From NCBI RefSeq assembly GCF_905147045.1, contig NC_065908.1:10168001-10232000 (forward strand): DNA of 64,000 nt, in the 5' to 3' direction. The notes beneath the pieces are model-generated. The model was given only the letters and a program-made list of their open reading frames with translations. It had not been told where the DNA came from and made no database searches. Source of the stretch: Nymphalis io (taxonomy: Eukaryota; Arthropoda; Insecta; Lepidoptera; Nymphalidae). Positions 12,071 through 23,590 of the stretch are shown here, piece by piece (position 1 is the stretch's first letter; each line of letters opens with the position of its first letter). Made by a program: the position numbers and the translations under genes.

Positions 12071-12443
12071 GTCTGACTGCCTCGTTAGTCTACTGGCTTC
12101 ATATAAGGCCGCAGACCCAGAGGTCCTGGGTTCAATTCCCAGGTCGGGCCAATAAAAAGTTATTGGGTTTTTCTGTCAGAAAATTCTCAGTAGCAGCCCG
12201 GAGTCTGGAAGTTGGAAGTGTGTGGCACTCCCGTGCCACGGAAAGCACATAAAACCGTTGGTCCTGCGCCTGAACTCTTTCCGGTCGTGTCGGATTGCCG
12301 TCCCATCGGATTATAAGAGTTAAGGAATAGAGAATGCACCTGTGTTTGCGCACACACTTGTGCACTATAATATCTCCTGCGTAGTTGGCTAATCTCTCTT
12401 GAGATTGGCCGCCGTGACCGAAATCTATTTGGAGGACATTATA
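12071..12443 (+). mobile_element. SINE family D, full-length copy with 12-bp target duplication
   Basis: The tRNA-like head has an A-box-like TAGTCTACTGGC and a good B box (GGGTTCAATTCCC). The body contains TTATTGGGTTTTTCTGTCAG, GGTCGTGTCGGATTGCCGTC, GCGCACACACTTGTGCACTA and TTGGCCGCCGTGACCGAAAT, and it ends GGAGGACATTATA. Exact 12-bp direct repeats TAACGGTAGAAT flank it at 12059-12070 and 12444-12455. The clean duplication suggests a fairly recent insertion. Short frames inside it (for example one reading TQRSWVQFPG) are not genes. Confidence 0.95.
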
Positions 12444-12455
12444 TAACGGTAGAAT

Positions 12456-13564
12456 CTAGAAACGTTAATTTTGTTAAATACATTTCTATTAAGTTAAAAA
12501 AGTACTTGTAACATAATTGTAATATAATTGAAAAAAAGTACATTAAGACGATAACAACACCTTGGGAAACTGAACCGATCCGTTTTCAGGGTATTTTAAG
12601 TAATAATTTAATATTATTCATTTTAATGTAAATCAAATTTATCGAAAACAAATATACAACGATGACGACGATAATGAACGACGAAAATACAATGATGTTA
12701 AGTGCTAAACACAATTGTTCTCAGTTCTGAGATATTTCTTTTCGAATTGGTGAAATATCTTCGTGCATTGTTAAACAAGTGTAAAGCTTCTTTATTGAAT
12801 ACAGATTATTAAATGTATTTCTTAATGTTCGTGTATAACTTTTTCGTTTATTGAACGATTTTTTTATATCTAATTTTAAATTTTTTGGAAAATCGGTCAT
12901 TAAATAGAGCTTTTTTAACAGATATCATTTTATGTAAATAAAAAATCTATTTAGTCAGACGAGATGAATTTAATTATTATTAATATATTCAGAAACTGCG
13001 TTAAACTAATAATAATTATAGCAATTTAATCCAGGATAGGTTCCCGGTATATATTGAATAACAGAGGAGCTTATCGCGAGGCACAGTTAACAAACTACAT
13101 GGCAACGTGATAGCGTATAAAGTTTGGTTACAGCTTCGTTCCTACCCGACCCAAATACGGGAACTTGTTTTCAATATGTGGGCAAGTTAACAATTCCAGT
13201 TTCGTACCAAATTTTACCGATAAAGCAATTCATAATACTTTTGAAGAGGGACATCTATGCTTGCAATGAACAGTCACGGAAGATGCAGTATTAAATAAGG
13301 CTTATATAAATATAAACGGGACCGCAAGTAGTAGTATTTACAGATAAACTGTGTATTTACATGCATCAAGAGTTTAAGTGGATATAAAGCTGTCTGAGTA
13401 ATTGTCTTACTACGCGCTTACTATCAATTCCTTACATCGTTTCGTTATTGACATTTCACTGTCGTCTTCTGTTGTTGTATATATCAGTTCCCGTTTGACT
13501 GATTTCGACTACGGCGTCCCATCATATTCAAGGAATGCTAGTTATTTGCGCATTACACATTATA
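12456..13564. other. AT-rich non-coding stretch
   Basis: Nothing recognised. Confidence 0.35.
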
Positions 13565-13640
13565 GTATAGTACTCTTCATTCCCTCCCTCTCATAGTCAG
13601 ATAGGACGGTAAATCCGACACGATATCGACTATCGACGGC
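13565..13640 (-). mobile_element. SINE family D fragment
   Basis: The reverse complement contains CGTGTCGGATTTACCGTCCT, then a CTATGAGAG-GGAATG-AGAGTAC series matching the middle of family D (GTCGTGTCGGATTGCCGTCC, TTATGAGAGTTAAGGAATAG). Both ends are missing. Confidence 0.5.
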
Positions 13641-13979
13641 AAAAAATAATCCTATTTATTGCAAATACGATCGGTGCGTAAAGTTAAGTTAAATCTAGTA
13701 AGCATCTAATCTCAATATATCAAGGTAACAGCGAGTCTATGACATGAAATAATTCAGTGAACAATGTGTTGAAACGGCAGCCAGGCTAAAGTTGTAGGAG
13801 TCGACATACTTGTCGAGTTTTGCGCTCGTAAGTTCCCTCCACATATTTCATCTTTTCTTTAAAGCAAGTTTGTCATACCAAGTAGTTTCCGGAATCGGAA
13901 GATAAAAGGAATATTCGGTTTAGCTAATTATAACGATGTTATGTTATAATTTTGAAATGCAACAATAACAATAACATCG

Positions 13980-14233
13980 ATGGGCCGGTTGGCGTGGTTG
14001 GTAGATACTTGCCTTTCACGCCGCAGATCGTGGGTTCGATTCCCACCCAGGACAGACATTTGTGTGCATGAACTTGTCTGTTTGTCCTGAGTCTGGGTGT
14101 GAGTGATTATCTATATAAGTATGTATTTACAAAAGAAAAGTAGTATATGTAGTATATCAGTTGTCTGGTTTCCATAGTACAAGCTCTGCTTAGTGATCAG
14201 ATGGCCGTGTGTGAATAATGTACCAGGACATTA
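13980..14233 (+). mobile_element. SINE family E with Glu-tRNA-like head
   Basis: The head GGCGTGGTTGGTAGATACTT is followed by GCCTTTCACGC, which places TTC at the anticodon position, and by a perfect B box GGGTTCGATTCCCAC. This is followed by a non-tRNA body (ACAGACATTTGTGTGCATGA, AGTTGTCTGGTTTCCATAGT, GATCAGATGGCCGTGTGTGA). The element ends in ACCAGGACATTATTAAT and runs straight into a long AT tract. The acceptor arms do not pair well and a long body follows, so this is a SINE rather than a tRNA gene. Confidence 0.85.
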
Positions 14234-14236
14234 TTA

Positions 14237-14309
<73 letters not shown>
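14234..14309. repeat. (AT)n microsatellite, about 76 bp
   Basis: Near-uninterrupted AT dinucleotides lie directly downstream of the SINE E tail. They probably grew from the AT-rich tail. Length is likely to vary between individuals. Confidence 0.95.
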
Positions 14310-14312
<3 letters not shown>

Positions 14313-16204
14313 TAATACATATATAATAGGTCTATTTATTCATAAATTTTATTAAAAATTACATATTTTTATTAAAAACTTTACTGTAGCATCTCTGAAC
14401 AGAAAAAATCCTAAGAAAATTGGACGGACCTATACTACACTCGACCATTCACAATGTACTTATCTCTGAGAGTAAATGATATAAGGTTGACAACGGACAA
14501 AATTAATAATCAATCAAATATAAGATCTCTTTTGAGACCGATACAAGGAGTATAGAACTGATTAAGATAATTTGTTTATACAAGTTATTAAGACATCTAA
14601 TTGTATATAAGGGGTCGGTTTTTGTATCGAAATTGCAATGTGGCGTAAATAACATATCTGACGTTCATTCGAATCGTTCTAACGCTGAACTATCTAAACT
14701 GTGATCTTACAAGTTTCTCGGATTTAAGAAGATTTTAACAAATTCATACCATCTTATATTTTGGTTATTATTTTATTTGAGTCAGTGGAGTTTAGAAAAC
14801 GCTTTTAGGTTATCTTGGGTAATGAAACTACAGCCCTTATTCGTGTCACGTCGTCAAGCAAATTCAAAATTTCTTTACAAACTATATCTACCCTGCGTTG
14901 TTGGTTTTAAATCATTTTGTTAGTAATAAAAATATCCTTGTTCATAAAATGTTTAGCTATCAATTTTATACAGTACTCTGAAAAAACTTTAGTCATTTTA
15001 TTGATATAAAAAACACTATCTTGTTCATCTCAGATTTAATATTTGTAACCTGATAAAAGCTCAAGATATCACTAAAGCGAAACAGAGAATTGTTTCGCTT
15101 AAACATTGTTCCCAACAAGTTGATAATTAACATAATATTCAATTTACTCCAGGCATGTTTATCATCTTATCTGTAGTAGGCGGCTGGCCTCTCATACTAA
15201 TCGAATCATTGTTTTTGTTCTGGACGACTTTGGCTTAATTTGCCAGCCCCATCCTAAGTAAACCGGCCTCTAGGAAAATATGTTTAGTTTTAGAGCCACT
15301 GAAATCAGGATTTTGGGGTAACAATGTTTGTGTTCGTGGATAACGCAGATATTTTAAAAGCAAGAACGCTTTGAGGTTTATAGTATCCTAGTAACGATAA
15401 CGGTTAATGATTTAAAAGGCAGTAATTTTTTTTTTACAATAACATAAAATAAATATAATATTAAATTAATAAAATGATATTAAATGGGAAAAGGTTCATT
15501 GGTTCATTCAAAATCCATTAAAAACATAAAAATATTTTGTGGTCTTCTACTTGAACTTAAATATGTAAAAATATCTCTATAAATTACGACTTTTTATTAG
15601 TCGTATAATAACATTACATGTATATGCTGTAATTGAAGATTATTATCGTAAGGATCTGATTGTATCCTGATTAAATCCGCCAAGAGAGTTGCAAATCATG
15701 AATCGTGCGTCAGACGCGCGTCGCACGGAGACGGAATAATGATTATTCATTACGCCCTGTTTATTCGCCAGTCGTACGTACACGTAACTTCGGAATACGT
15801 GCAAGATCGTACTCATGTTAATACGGAATATTTAATAATGGTTTGATGCTGATATAATATACATATATTGAAATTAAGGAAGATTGACATTTCGATAATG
15901 AATCTGTCACTCAATGCTTACAATTTATTTTTTTAAATCGTAAAGAACAAATCGATTAATTTCAGTTTAGTTAAAGTGAAGTTTGAAGTAGTGAAAAAAA
16001 GGCAAGTTCAATCCACTCGTTACTGCAAAACACACTTGATAATAATAATAAAAGATAATTCTAGAAAATGCAACATCAATAATTTGTCATCTTTTTTATT
16101 TACACTTTTTTAGCTTTATGTTTTAAAAATATCTATTAGAAATATTTAACGGTTGACATTTATAGAAATGATTAAAATGAAATCAGTACCCATGAAATGT
16201 ACAT
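14310..16204. other. AT-rich non-coding stretch
   Basis: No repeat family or exon is recognised. About 15660-15800 is slightly GC-elevated with several CG dinucleotides (CAGACGCGCGTCGCACGGAG) and no ORF. Confidence 0.35.
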
Positions 16205-16245
16205 AGGTTTTTTTTTTAATTTTTATATTCGCCGGGAGGGCAAAT

Positions 16246-16282
16246 GACTCTACTCCACCTGATGGTAAGTGGTAGTAGAGTC
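16246..16282 (-). other. LINE 3'-terminal hairpin (copy 1)
   Basis: The nine bases GACTCTACT pair perfectly with AGTAGAGTC, extended by CCAC/GTGG after one bulged base, around a 10-base loop TTACCATCAG (element strand). The same structure is conserved in copies 2 and 3, and the loop with its CCAC/GTGG stem is shared with SINE B. It is probably the RT recognition structure, by analogy with known LINE/SINE pairs. Confidence 0.85.
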
Positions 16283-16325
16283 CAAACGCGACGACGGCCA
16301 GTACAGACGGAAAAAACGTTCTGCA

Positions 16326-16815
16326 CTAGCCGCCTTCGCCTTGCCGGCCCGCAAGATGCCTCTTCACGCCTCGTTTGAAGGAACCCGGGTTGTAAGAGGA
16401 GGGGAACACGTGAGCTGGTAAGGAATTCCATTTCTTGGAAGTGCAACAAAGAAAGGAGTTGCCAAATTTCTTTGTTCGCGATGGAATTGATGTCACAGTT
16501 AGGCGGTGACATCGAGAACCAGCTCGCGTGGACTTAAGAAGGAAGGGGGAAGCAGGAATTAGAGAGAATAATTCCTCAGAGCACTCGCCGTGATACAGTC
16601 GATAGAAAGCGCTCAGTGCTGCTATCTCACGACGCAATTGTAAAGGTTCAAGGGTGTTTGTGACCTTTACGTCGCCAATAATGCGTACGGCACGTCGCTG
16701 CAACCGGTCCAAGGCCTCAAGTAGGTACTTAGCGGAGCCATCCCAAAGGTGCGAGCAATATTCCACGCAAGACCGTACCTGTGTTTTGTACAGCAGGCAC
16801 AGATGATACAGCATC
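16326..16815 (-). pseudogene. LINE RT C-terminal fragment
   Basis: The frame contains LCLLYKTQVRSCVEYCSHLW, LDRLQRRAVRIIGD and GSFKRGVKRHL, the thumb and C-terminal region of CR1/Jockey-type RT proteins. The sequence is open to a stop at 16326-16328. Upstream it joins the pre-RT linker abruptly around 16800-16825, where a short CTGTGCCTG-like sequence lies at the break, so the RT fingers and palm are gone. It cannot encode an active polymerase. Confidence 0.85.
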
Positions 16816-16825
16816 GGCACATTCA

Positions 16826-17078
16826 CGAGTGAACCAACGGTTACGCGTACTCCTACTGACGAGATCTGAGCTAGGAATGTAGTATTCCATTCCCAACATG
16901 ATCTCGTCAGCAACAGCAGCGGCACCAGCTGTCGGGTCATTCCCACTGAAGCAACGTTCCTTCCAAGGGACCGACGCTTAGTAATCGCGCATACCGTCCC
17001 AATCCGCCGACTTATAGTGCCAAACGCGGCGTTTGCATACCGCTAGTGGCGGCAGCTTGGCCTGTGGCACTCTGGTGG
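16826..17078 (-). pseudogene. LINE linker between endonuclease and RT, broken
   Basis: The minus strand reads RRVWHYKSADWDGMRDY, then a TAA stop, then GMEYYIPSSDLVSRSTRNRW. This is the segment normally found between endonuclease and RT in this LINE type. It is separated from the endonuclease frame by an expanded TATATA tract at 17079-17092 that introduces a stop. Confidence 0.75.
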
Positions 17079-17846
17079 CTATATATATATAAGGCTGTGA
17101 TCCGAAGAGCCAAGAGGAGCCTGAACCACAACCTGATATTCCACCGGGTGAGAAGTCAGCAGAAGGTCCAGTAGAGAAGGTGCTTGCCCATCAATGTCTG
17201 GGATCCTGGTGAGCTGATCAACCAGTTGGGTCAAGTCATGTGTGAGAGCAAAAGCATGAGCAGTCCTTCCAGCATGGTCAGTTTTGAGGGATTTCAACCA
17301 TGATTCATGGTGAGCATTAAAATCCCCCAAAAACACCAATTCCGCGTTAGGAAATTGCTCTTGCGCAGGATCTGCCACCCGACTAAGATGGTCAAATAGT
17401 CGGCTTGTCTCCAAGTCACCATTGTGGGATCTGTAGAGGCACACGTAGACTCAGCTCTGACGAACCAGGTCCACACGTACCACCAACATGGAGAAGGAGG
17501 GGTCCTCCAAGCAGCGCAGTCGGTGATAGCAAACATCCGTCCTGACGAACAAGCATACTCCGGCTTTCGCTTTGAAGGATTCTTCAAGCGTGTAGCCGGG
17601 ATAATTAAGGTATCTGGTATCGGCAGGACGGAGTATTTGTGTCTCCGTGAGAAACAACATTGCTGGCCGTGCTGTCTCGAGATGGTAGTGGAGTATGTGT
17701 AGTGGTGGATGGTAGTGGATGGAGTGGATGGTAGCGTTGAGGTTCGTGTGGAGTCCACGGATGTTAGAGAACTCGACCTCAAACAGCGAGGGTATGGTGG
17801 GGGTGTGCACCGCTGTACGACCGTTATTTCTATTTTGTTGCGCCAT
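17079..17846 (-). pseudogene. LINE endonuclease domain with one in-frame stop
   Basis: The start is taken at 17846 (MAQQNRNNG...), shortly before the EN domain. Motifs in order are VEFSNIRGLHTN, AMLFLTETQ (catalytic Glu), VFLGDFNAHHESW (Asp/Asn pair) and LGSSDHSLI (Asp-His). This is the full set expected of an AP-like endonuclease that nicks target DNA for target-primed reverse transcription. A TGA at 17448-17450 (about codon 133) interrupts an otherwise continuous frame. After SSDHSLI the frame ends in a TA repeat. An overlapping 244-codon frame from 18028 is only a shadow. Confidence 0.85.
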
Positions 17847-18345
17847 TTGGGAAAAATAAAATGGAAAAGAGACGTGAAGCGAGCGATGTATTGCCACGAT
17901 AGGGATGGGCAAAGTGTGGAGGTGTGTTTCCCCAAGTGGTTGCCAAAAGGAAAAATACACTGACCCGCCGGACGGAAGGGAATACCCCCCCGGAAGTGGC
18001 CGCCGGGACCCCACCTACCGGTCACCAACCGGCACGACGGTCCACCCCGAGATTATGCGTGGCCTGGTGGGGCAGCCTCACGAGCTGGTTAGGCACGCTC
18101 GGGCCCCTATGCCACGGGCGGCCAGCGGAACAGCCGTTTCTTCGAGTCTCCCTGTCCGGCAGGTCAATACAGTTTCCCCCGGCATTGGTTCAACAGCCGT
18201 CTCCATTGGACCAACACCCATCGCAGCAATACTCGCTCGGGCTCTGGCTGTACGCTGGCTGACCTCAAAACGCGGCTGCAAGCCACTTCACGAGTTTTTC
18301 ACCATGCGTACGGTGGTAACAAGCCAGGCGGATGTTTAACATCCT

Positions 18346-19168
18346 ACAACCAGAATTGATTGTATTTTAAAATGTAAATCATATACAGAACTCCGTTATT
18401 ATTAATACATATCGTTAAATAACATAATAATACCTTATATCCGAAATATAAAGTATCATCCTAAGCCCGTGCTCACTCATTCGTGCAACCCAATCGTCGA
18501 TCTGAAGAGAGCAAATTTCGGAAAAATATTTCGCGCTGTATTTGATTGGATTGTCCCGATCGTCACACGGCGGTGTGTACACGCGAGGTTTCCGAGAAAG
18601 GTCGGATTTGTCGCTTCGGGCGGGAATCGAATTTGGGTCCCATAGCTACCCAAATTGATTTAGGAAATCACGCAAGAAGCCGTTTTTTATAAAATTAGCT
18701 TTTGATGGAATTCAAACTAACGTAGATGATGCTCACACACGACTCTTTTTTTGAGTCTTTTTATAATTCAATTTAATTAGGCATCTTTACTTTCTCATAC
18801 TTATAATTATCAAAGAAATTAACGAAGGTCAAAATCATGTTTAACAGTTTCATGGTTCAATAAGAAACCAAGTTAATTATGAAAACATTCAATAATGAGA
18901 TCCAGCCCCTTCTATTAACAATACTGATGATCAATTTTAATTTTGTTTAAACGCACGAATCTAAGGCATAGATACTATCTTTGTAGGCAACGATATTTTA
19001 TTTTCCAGTTGTTATTTTATGTTTATTGAACGTCTGAAGGTTCGTAAGAAAATGATTTTAACATTTGATACCCATCGACGATTATAAAACTAAGGCTTCG
19101 CCCTCATAATTTACGGTAAATTATTAATTTGGAAACGAATAAACAGATATAATACTTTTTATATATGT
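18346..19168. other. Non-coding stretch
   Basis: About 18460-18660 is GC-elevated and unique-looking (CGTCACACGGCGGTGTGTAC; CGCTTCGGGCGGGAATCGAA) without an ORF. It might be a regulatory element, an extension of the adjacent LINE insertion or an unknown repeat. The remainder is AT-rich. Confidence 0.35.
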
Positions 19169-19468
19169 ACCGAGATGGCCTAGTGGTTAGAACGCGTGAA
19201 TCTTAACCGACGATCGTAGGTTCAAACCCGGGCAAGCACAACTGAATTTTCATGTGCTTAATTTGTGATTATAATTCATTTCGTGCTTGACGGTAAAGGA
19301 AAACGTCGTGAGCAAACCTGCATGTGTTTAATTTCATTGAAATTATGCCACATGTGTATTCTACCATCCCGCATTGGAGCAGCGTGGTGGAAAAAGCTCC
19401 AAACCTTCTTCTTAAAAGGTAGAGGAGTCTTTAGCCCAGCAGTGGGACATTAACAGGTTGTTACTGTT
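19169..19468 (+). mobile_element. SINE family A, full-length copy
   Basis: The head CGAGATGGCCTAGTGGTTAG has the best A box of the family here, with B box GGTTCAAACCC. The body has GTAAAGGAAAACGTCGTGAG and GCAGCGTGGTGGAAAAAGCT and ends CCCAGCAGTGGGACATTAAC, then GTTGTTACTGTTAT. A 62-codon frame across it is not a gene. Confidence 0.93.
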
Positions 19469-22357
19469 ATATGTACCAACATCACATCCACACTAATCGC
19501 TTCGGATGTACCTCCCCGTATAATAATGTTCACTCAAAGGTTAGTTGATTCAAATATAACACAAATTAATTCTCATCAAACTAAACTTCATGATCGAACA
19601 TTTCTAATTATAACTATATAGAGTTACACAGAAGACTAAGTACTTACACACGTAGGGTGTAATTATACATGGACCAATTAACCTCCTATTTACTAACTGT
19701 AATATCGTTTGAGTTACTTCGATATTTGTATTAAAACTTCCATTAACTGATTTTAGAAAATCGATCACTATTAAGGGTCATATATATCCAACTTTTAATT
19801 AGTATAATTTTAAGGCTGTACGGGATTTTGAAGATAAATACTATAAGAGTCTGAATATATAAAACTACAAAGTATAAAAAAGCCAATTTTGTAACAATTC
19901 TTTAAAGAAGTTAATAGAAAAATTATTATATCTATATATACTAGACAGGGAACTTCAATATCATTTTTTATTTGACTACGACACAATATGAAAATTGTAA
20001 ATCGTTAAATATATTACGAGAAATGTAATAATTATAATAAAATTATGCAGAAATTATTCCCAAAGGTCCTGCCAATGTTGCCGCAGACTAATATCACTTT
20101 AACTTAACTTATATATTTACTAATAAATCTGATATAAAATAATATGCAATGAAATATTATATATCCGTCAAAACAAAAATGAACAGATACATTTATTTAT
20201 ATTCTTGTTGTGAGTTCGGTTGAAAGTTTCATAATAAACAACACAAGGCGCCGTGTTCATAAATTGAAGGCCACGAAATTATCGAATTTACTTAAAGAGG
20301 TTTGCCCCATCACACAAAATCCAAATTAAGAGAAATTAGCATTAAATATAGAATTTAATAAAAAACATGTATTTTTATTAAAGCCTTATGATTTGTATTT
20401 AAATTAAATTCCGAACAATTAGTCAGTCAAGCTCGGAAACGTTCCGCGCTTAAACTTATATTTTGCATATTTTACTTGATTTAACGAATAGCTGACAGAC
20501 ATTGCCGTCAACATAATTTTTATTTAACTACACGCATTAAGATTTTTAATATATGTACATATATATAAAAAAGAAGGATTTTTAAACGAATTTAAGTCTA
20601 AAACAATATTATAGCCATGCGTACAGTACGCTTACTTCAAAGTACTGAGGTATAACGCCCCAATAGTTCAACCACGTGGACATCAGAAATGTTTTAAGAT
20701 TATTTACGTGTAAGCTGAACTTTACTCAGTAAAGTACTTTATTTGATAAACTTCAGTGAAATGCTTAGTGTAATATCGTAAAAAAATCATCGTGACGAAA
20801 TCCGATACACTCTGCAACTTGCACCCGATACGCAGACTGGAATCAATTAAGGACTCCTTCTGAAAACCGAGATAATCATTATTCCTGTATAAAATTATTA
20901 TTATTAAAAAGAACAAAGCATATATTATATTAACAAATAATTACATTTTTATAAATTGAGTTTATAATATATTCAGAAAAGTAAAATCACTTTTCGCGGC
21001 CCGTCGATATGACGCGCGTCATGTTGTATTATCGTCAACATGGATATATTGACAAATTCTGTCGGCGTCGTTGTTACCAAAATAAACCTTCGCATTCATC
21101 TCACGCGTCCTTTGACATACGTGACTTTAATATGTTTATTACTGTTGATCTTTAATGGGAATTTCTTTTATTATTATTGAAAGTAATCATAATCGAAGAG
21201 TACACTACAATGGTTCAAAGATGCTATCAACTATACGCGTTATTTTATAGCATACAGTCGAAATAACTTTCAAGTGTTAATTACGTACGATAAGAGCATA
21301 ATGGAAGGAGGTAATGAAGCGGTTCATGAAACCACTCACGACAGGCCATGCTTTATGACTGCGACGCACGAGCTAAATTCATATGCTTCCTTGCTTCCTA
21401 CCGTCGTGGAACAAGGCTTAGCAATGTGGTTACAATTATATTACACGAATAAAATTTAACATTGAGTCGTACCACAATAAGTGAGGTCAGGTGATATAAC
21501 GATTTAAATAATAATACAGAAATGAAAATCATTTTAAATTAAGTGTATACTAATAATTAGATAAAGACACGATAACCATTCTTTAACGTTATGTAATTTT
21601 GACTGCTGTGCCGTAAGAAAATACCTGAGAATCATTTATTATATTGGAGTGATACAACAGACTGTTATAATAGCTTTGGGCAAGTTTAAACAAGGGAAAG
21701 AGGAAAATAAAAAGGATTCATACAATAAATAGAAAAACAGAAGTAGAAACGAATATAAATGAAGGACCGTTAGTTGAGTTTAATAAAAGGCGGAGCATTG
21801 ACACCGCAATGCAAGCTTCTTTACAAGATTCGACTCGGGGATCGCGATTGAATGAATAATGAAGTTAATATAGCTCGCAGTCAAGCCTACGATGAACTTA
21901 ATAAAATCTCGCCTGTAATAACTTCTTTGACGACTGATGACGCCGAAGCAGTTATACGACTACTTATTGGATACACAGCGATAGATGTACGTTTGTTGCT
22001 ATATCTATTCAAGTAGGCTACAAGACAATAATAAATGTGTTAAATGATGAATCGACTAATTTGAAAAAAAATTATTATCTTTTAACCAATGCATAAGGTG
22101 AAGTCAAAAGTATTAAAGCAGAAGTAATGAAATCGGAATTAGTATAAAGCGAATACAAACATTCAGATATTTTATTATTTTACTTATAAATATAAAAAGT
22201 ATGTTATTTTGTAATTTTGATTGAATTGGGTTTAGAAAATTAATTTGATTTATTTAATAAATGATTTTTTAAGAATTTATAACACAATTTGGAAATTTAA
22301 ACTAGTAATAAAGAATTCGCTCATTTATTACGTTTACCTAAATCTATTTATATTTAG
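19469..22357. other. Long AT-rich non-coding stretch
   Basis: No exon, RNA gene or repeat family is recognised. About 20990-21120 and 21780-21960 are somewhat GC-elevated and appear unique. Short frames here have no recognisable domains. Confidence 0.35.
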
Positions 22358-23170
22358 CGACAGTATTACATATGAAATTAGCGTTTTGTCGTACTGACCA
22401 CTTTTATCTGAAATATCTCCTCTTTGGTTAAGAATTCCAAATTCAAATTTATAAATTCATTTAGCTGGTACATTTGAGTTTTGAAAACAGTCGTTCATTT
22501 GTTTTTTCCTCATTATTTTTTTCTTTGGCGTCGCTTATTACCGCACAATGGAAAACATGAAATGTCGGTATATTTACGAGTACGAGTTCTACCGAGGCAC
22601 CAATGCTACAGAAACAGCTCGAAGGATTAATGATGTGTACGGCGCTGGTGTCGCAAAAGAAAGCACGGTACGTTTTTGGTTTCAACGTTTTCGTTCTGGA
22701 AATTTCGACCTTCAGAACCAACCCCGTGGACGGTCGGAGACCAAAGTGGAAAATGAAGAATTAAAGGCTATTGTGGAAGCGGATCCATCACAAAGCACTT
22801 CAGAGATAGTTGCAGCCTTCGGGGTAAGTGATAAAACTGTGCTAAAACTCAATTCATGAGGTACCTATCGTTCAAATCTTTTTACTTTCCCGATTTGCTT
22901 CAAGTGGATTAACATTTTTTCCGGAATTTGGACAACTTCTTACAAGAAAAAAAATCAACTCCGATGAGGCAGTCCAAACCACCATCAAAGAGTTTATTGA
23001 TTCTCGCCCCCATGGTTTTTTAGTAAAAGGACCAATGAACTAGCTATGATATGACAAAAGTGCATAAATAACAACGGTGCATACTTTGATTAATTAAATA
23101 TATTTTACAAACAAAAAATGTCTTTATATTCCTCCCGTACAAAGCGCCAATTTCATATGTAAGGACCTAA
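22358..23170 (+). mobile_element. mariner copy 1, internally deleted and inverted
   Basis: This is a D34D-type mariner remnant of about 810 bp, against 1280 bp for copy 2. The 3' terminal repeat is intact (CCAATTTCATATGTAAGGAC, CTAA) and followed by TA. At the 5' end the inner repeat TTACATATGAAATTAGC is present, but the outer TTAGGTCC is lost. The middle of the transposase gene is missing, and 22847-22911 is the reverse complement of what copy 2 has at 42903-42967. It lacks all three catalytic aspartates. Confidence 0.92.
22548..22859 (+). pseudogene. mariner transposase N-terminal HTH fragment
   Basis: The start is at 22548 (MENMKCRYIYEYEFYRGTNA). The frame has the paired-like DNA-binding region of mariner transposases: GTNATETARRINDVYG, then STVRFWFQRFRSGNF, the NQPRGR linker with its GRPR-like basic patch, and a second helix-turn-helix with IVAAFGVSDKTV. 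About 100 codons are open before the inverted segment ends the frame with a TGA. It keeps CAG where copy 2 has a TAG stop. If made, the product would be a DNA-binding domain without a catalytic domain. Confidence 0.88.
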
Positions 23171-23300
23171 TATTTACAGTTTCATGTCAATTGAAACTTT
23201 GATGATTATCTTATTTATAAAATAAAAAACTAGTCGGTGGTATAGTATCAGATTAGTCTTCCATTGGTATTGACGTTCATTTTCAATGTCATTTCAAATT

Positions 23301-23590
23301 ACTGGTGGTAGAGCTTTGTGCAAACTCGACTGGGTAGGTATCACCCACTCATCAGACATTCTACCGCAAAACAGCAGTACTTGGTGTTGTTGTGTTCCGG
23401 TTTGAAGGGTCAGTCAGCCAGTGTAATTACAGGCACAAGAGACATAACATGTTAGTTCCCAAGGTTGGTGGCACATTGGTGATGTAAGCGAAGAGAAATG
23501 TTAGCCATTTCTTACAATGTCTATGGGCGTTGGTGACCACTTACCATAAGGTGGCGCATATGCTCGTCCGGCTTCCTATTCTAAAAAAAA
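23301..23590 (+). mobile_element. SINE family B, full length
   Basis: It begins ACTGGTGGTAGAGCTTTGTG and runs through every family landmark, including ATTCTACCGCAAAACAGCAG, GGTTTGAAGGGTCAGTCAGC and TTCCCAAGGTTGGTGGCACA. It ends GCTCGTCCGGCTTCCTATTC and TAAAAAAAA. The hairpin arm carries a change (ATAAGGTGG for ATCAGGTGG). It is the best full-length reference for the family in this window. Confidence 0.94.

Larger units (their letters stand above)
16205..18345 (-). mobile_element. CR1/Zenon-like LINE copy 1, RT core deleted
   Basis: This is a GC-elevated, minus-strand element with a GC-rich 5' region (about 18015-18345), an apurinic-type endonuclease, a pre-RT linker, the C-terminal part of the RT protein, a 3' hairpin and an A-rich tail (AATATAAAAATTAAAAAAAA). 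Most of the reverse transcriptase, including the palm with the YADD motif seen in copy 2, is missing. The 3' part matches three other partial copies in the window. The family name (CR1/Zenon) is by remembered protein similarity; a Jockey-type assignment is the main alternative. Confidence 0.88.

Noticed and set aside
13985..14050. tRNA-Glu-like sequence as a functional tRNA gene
   Set aside because: The acceptor arms do not pair, and a SINE body and tail follow directly.
17294..18028. 244-codon minus-strand open frame
   Set aside because: It is an alternative frame over the LINE endonuclease; the motif-bearing frame is the one ending SSDHSLI.
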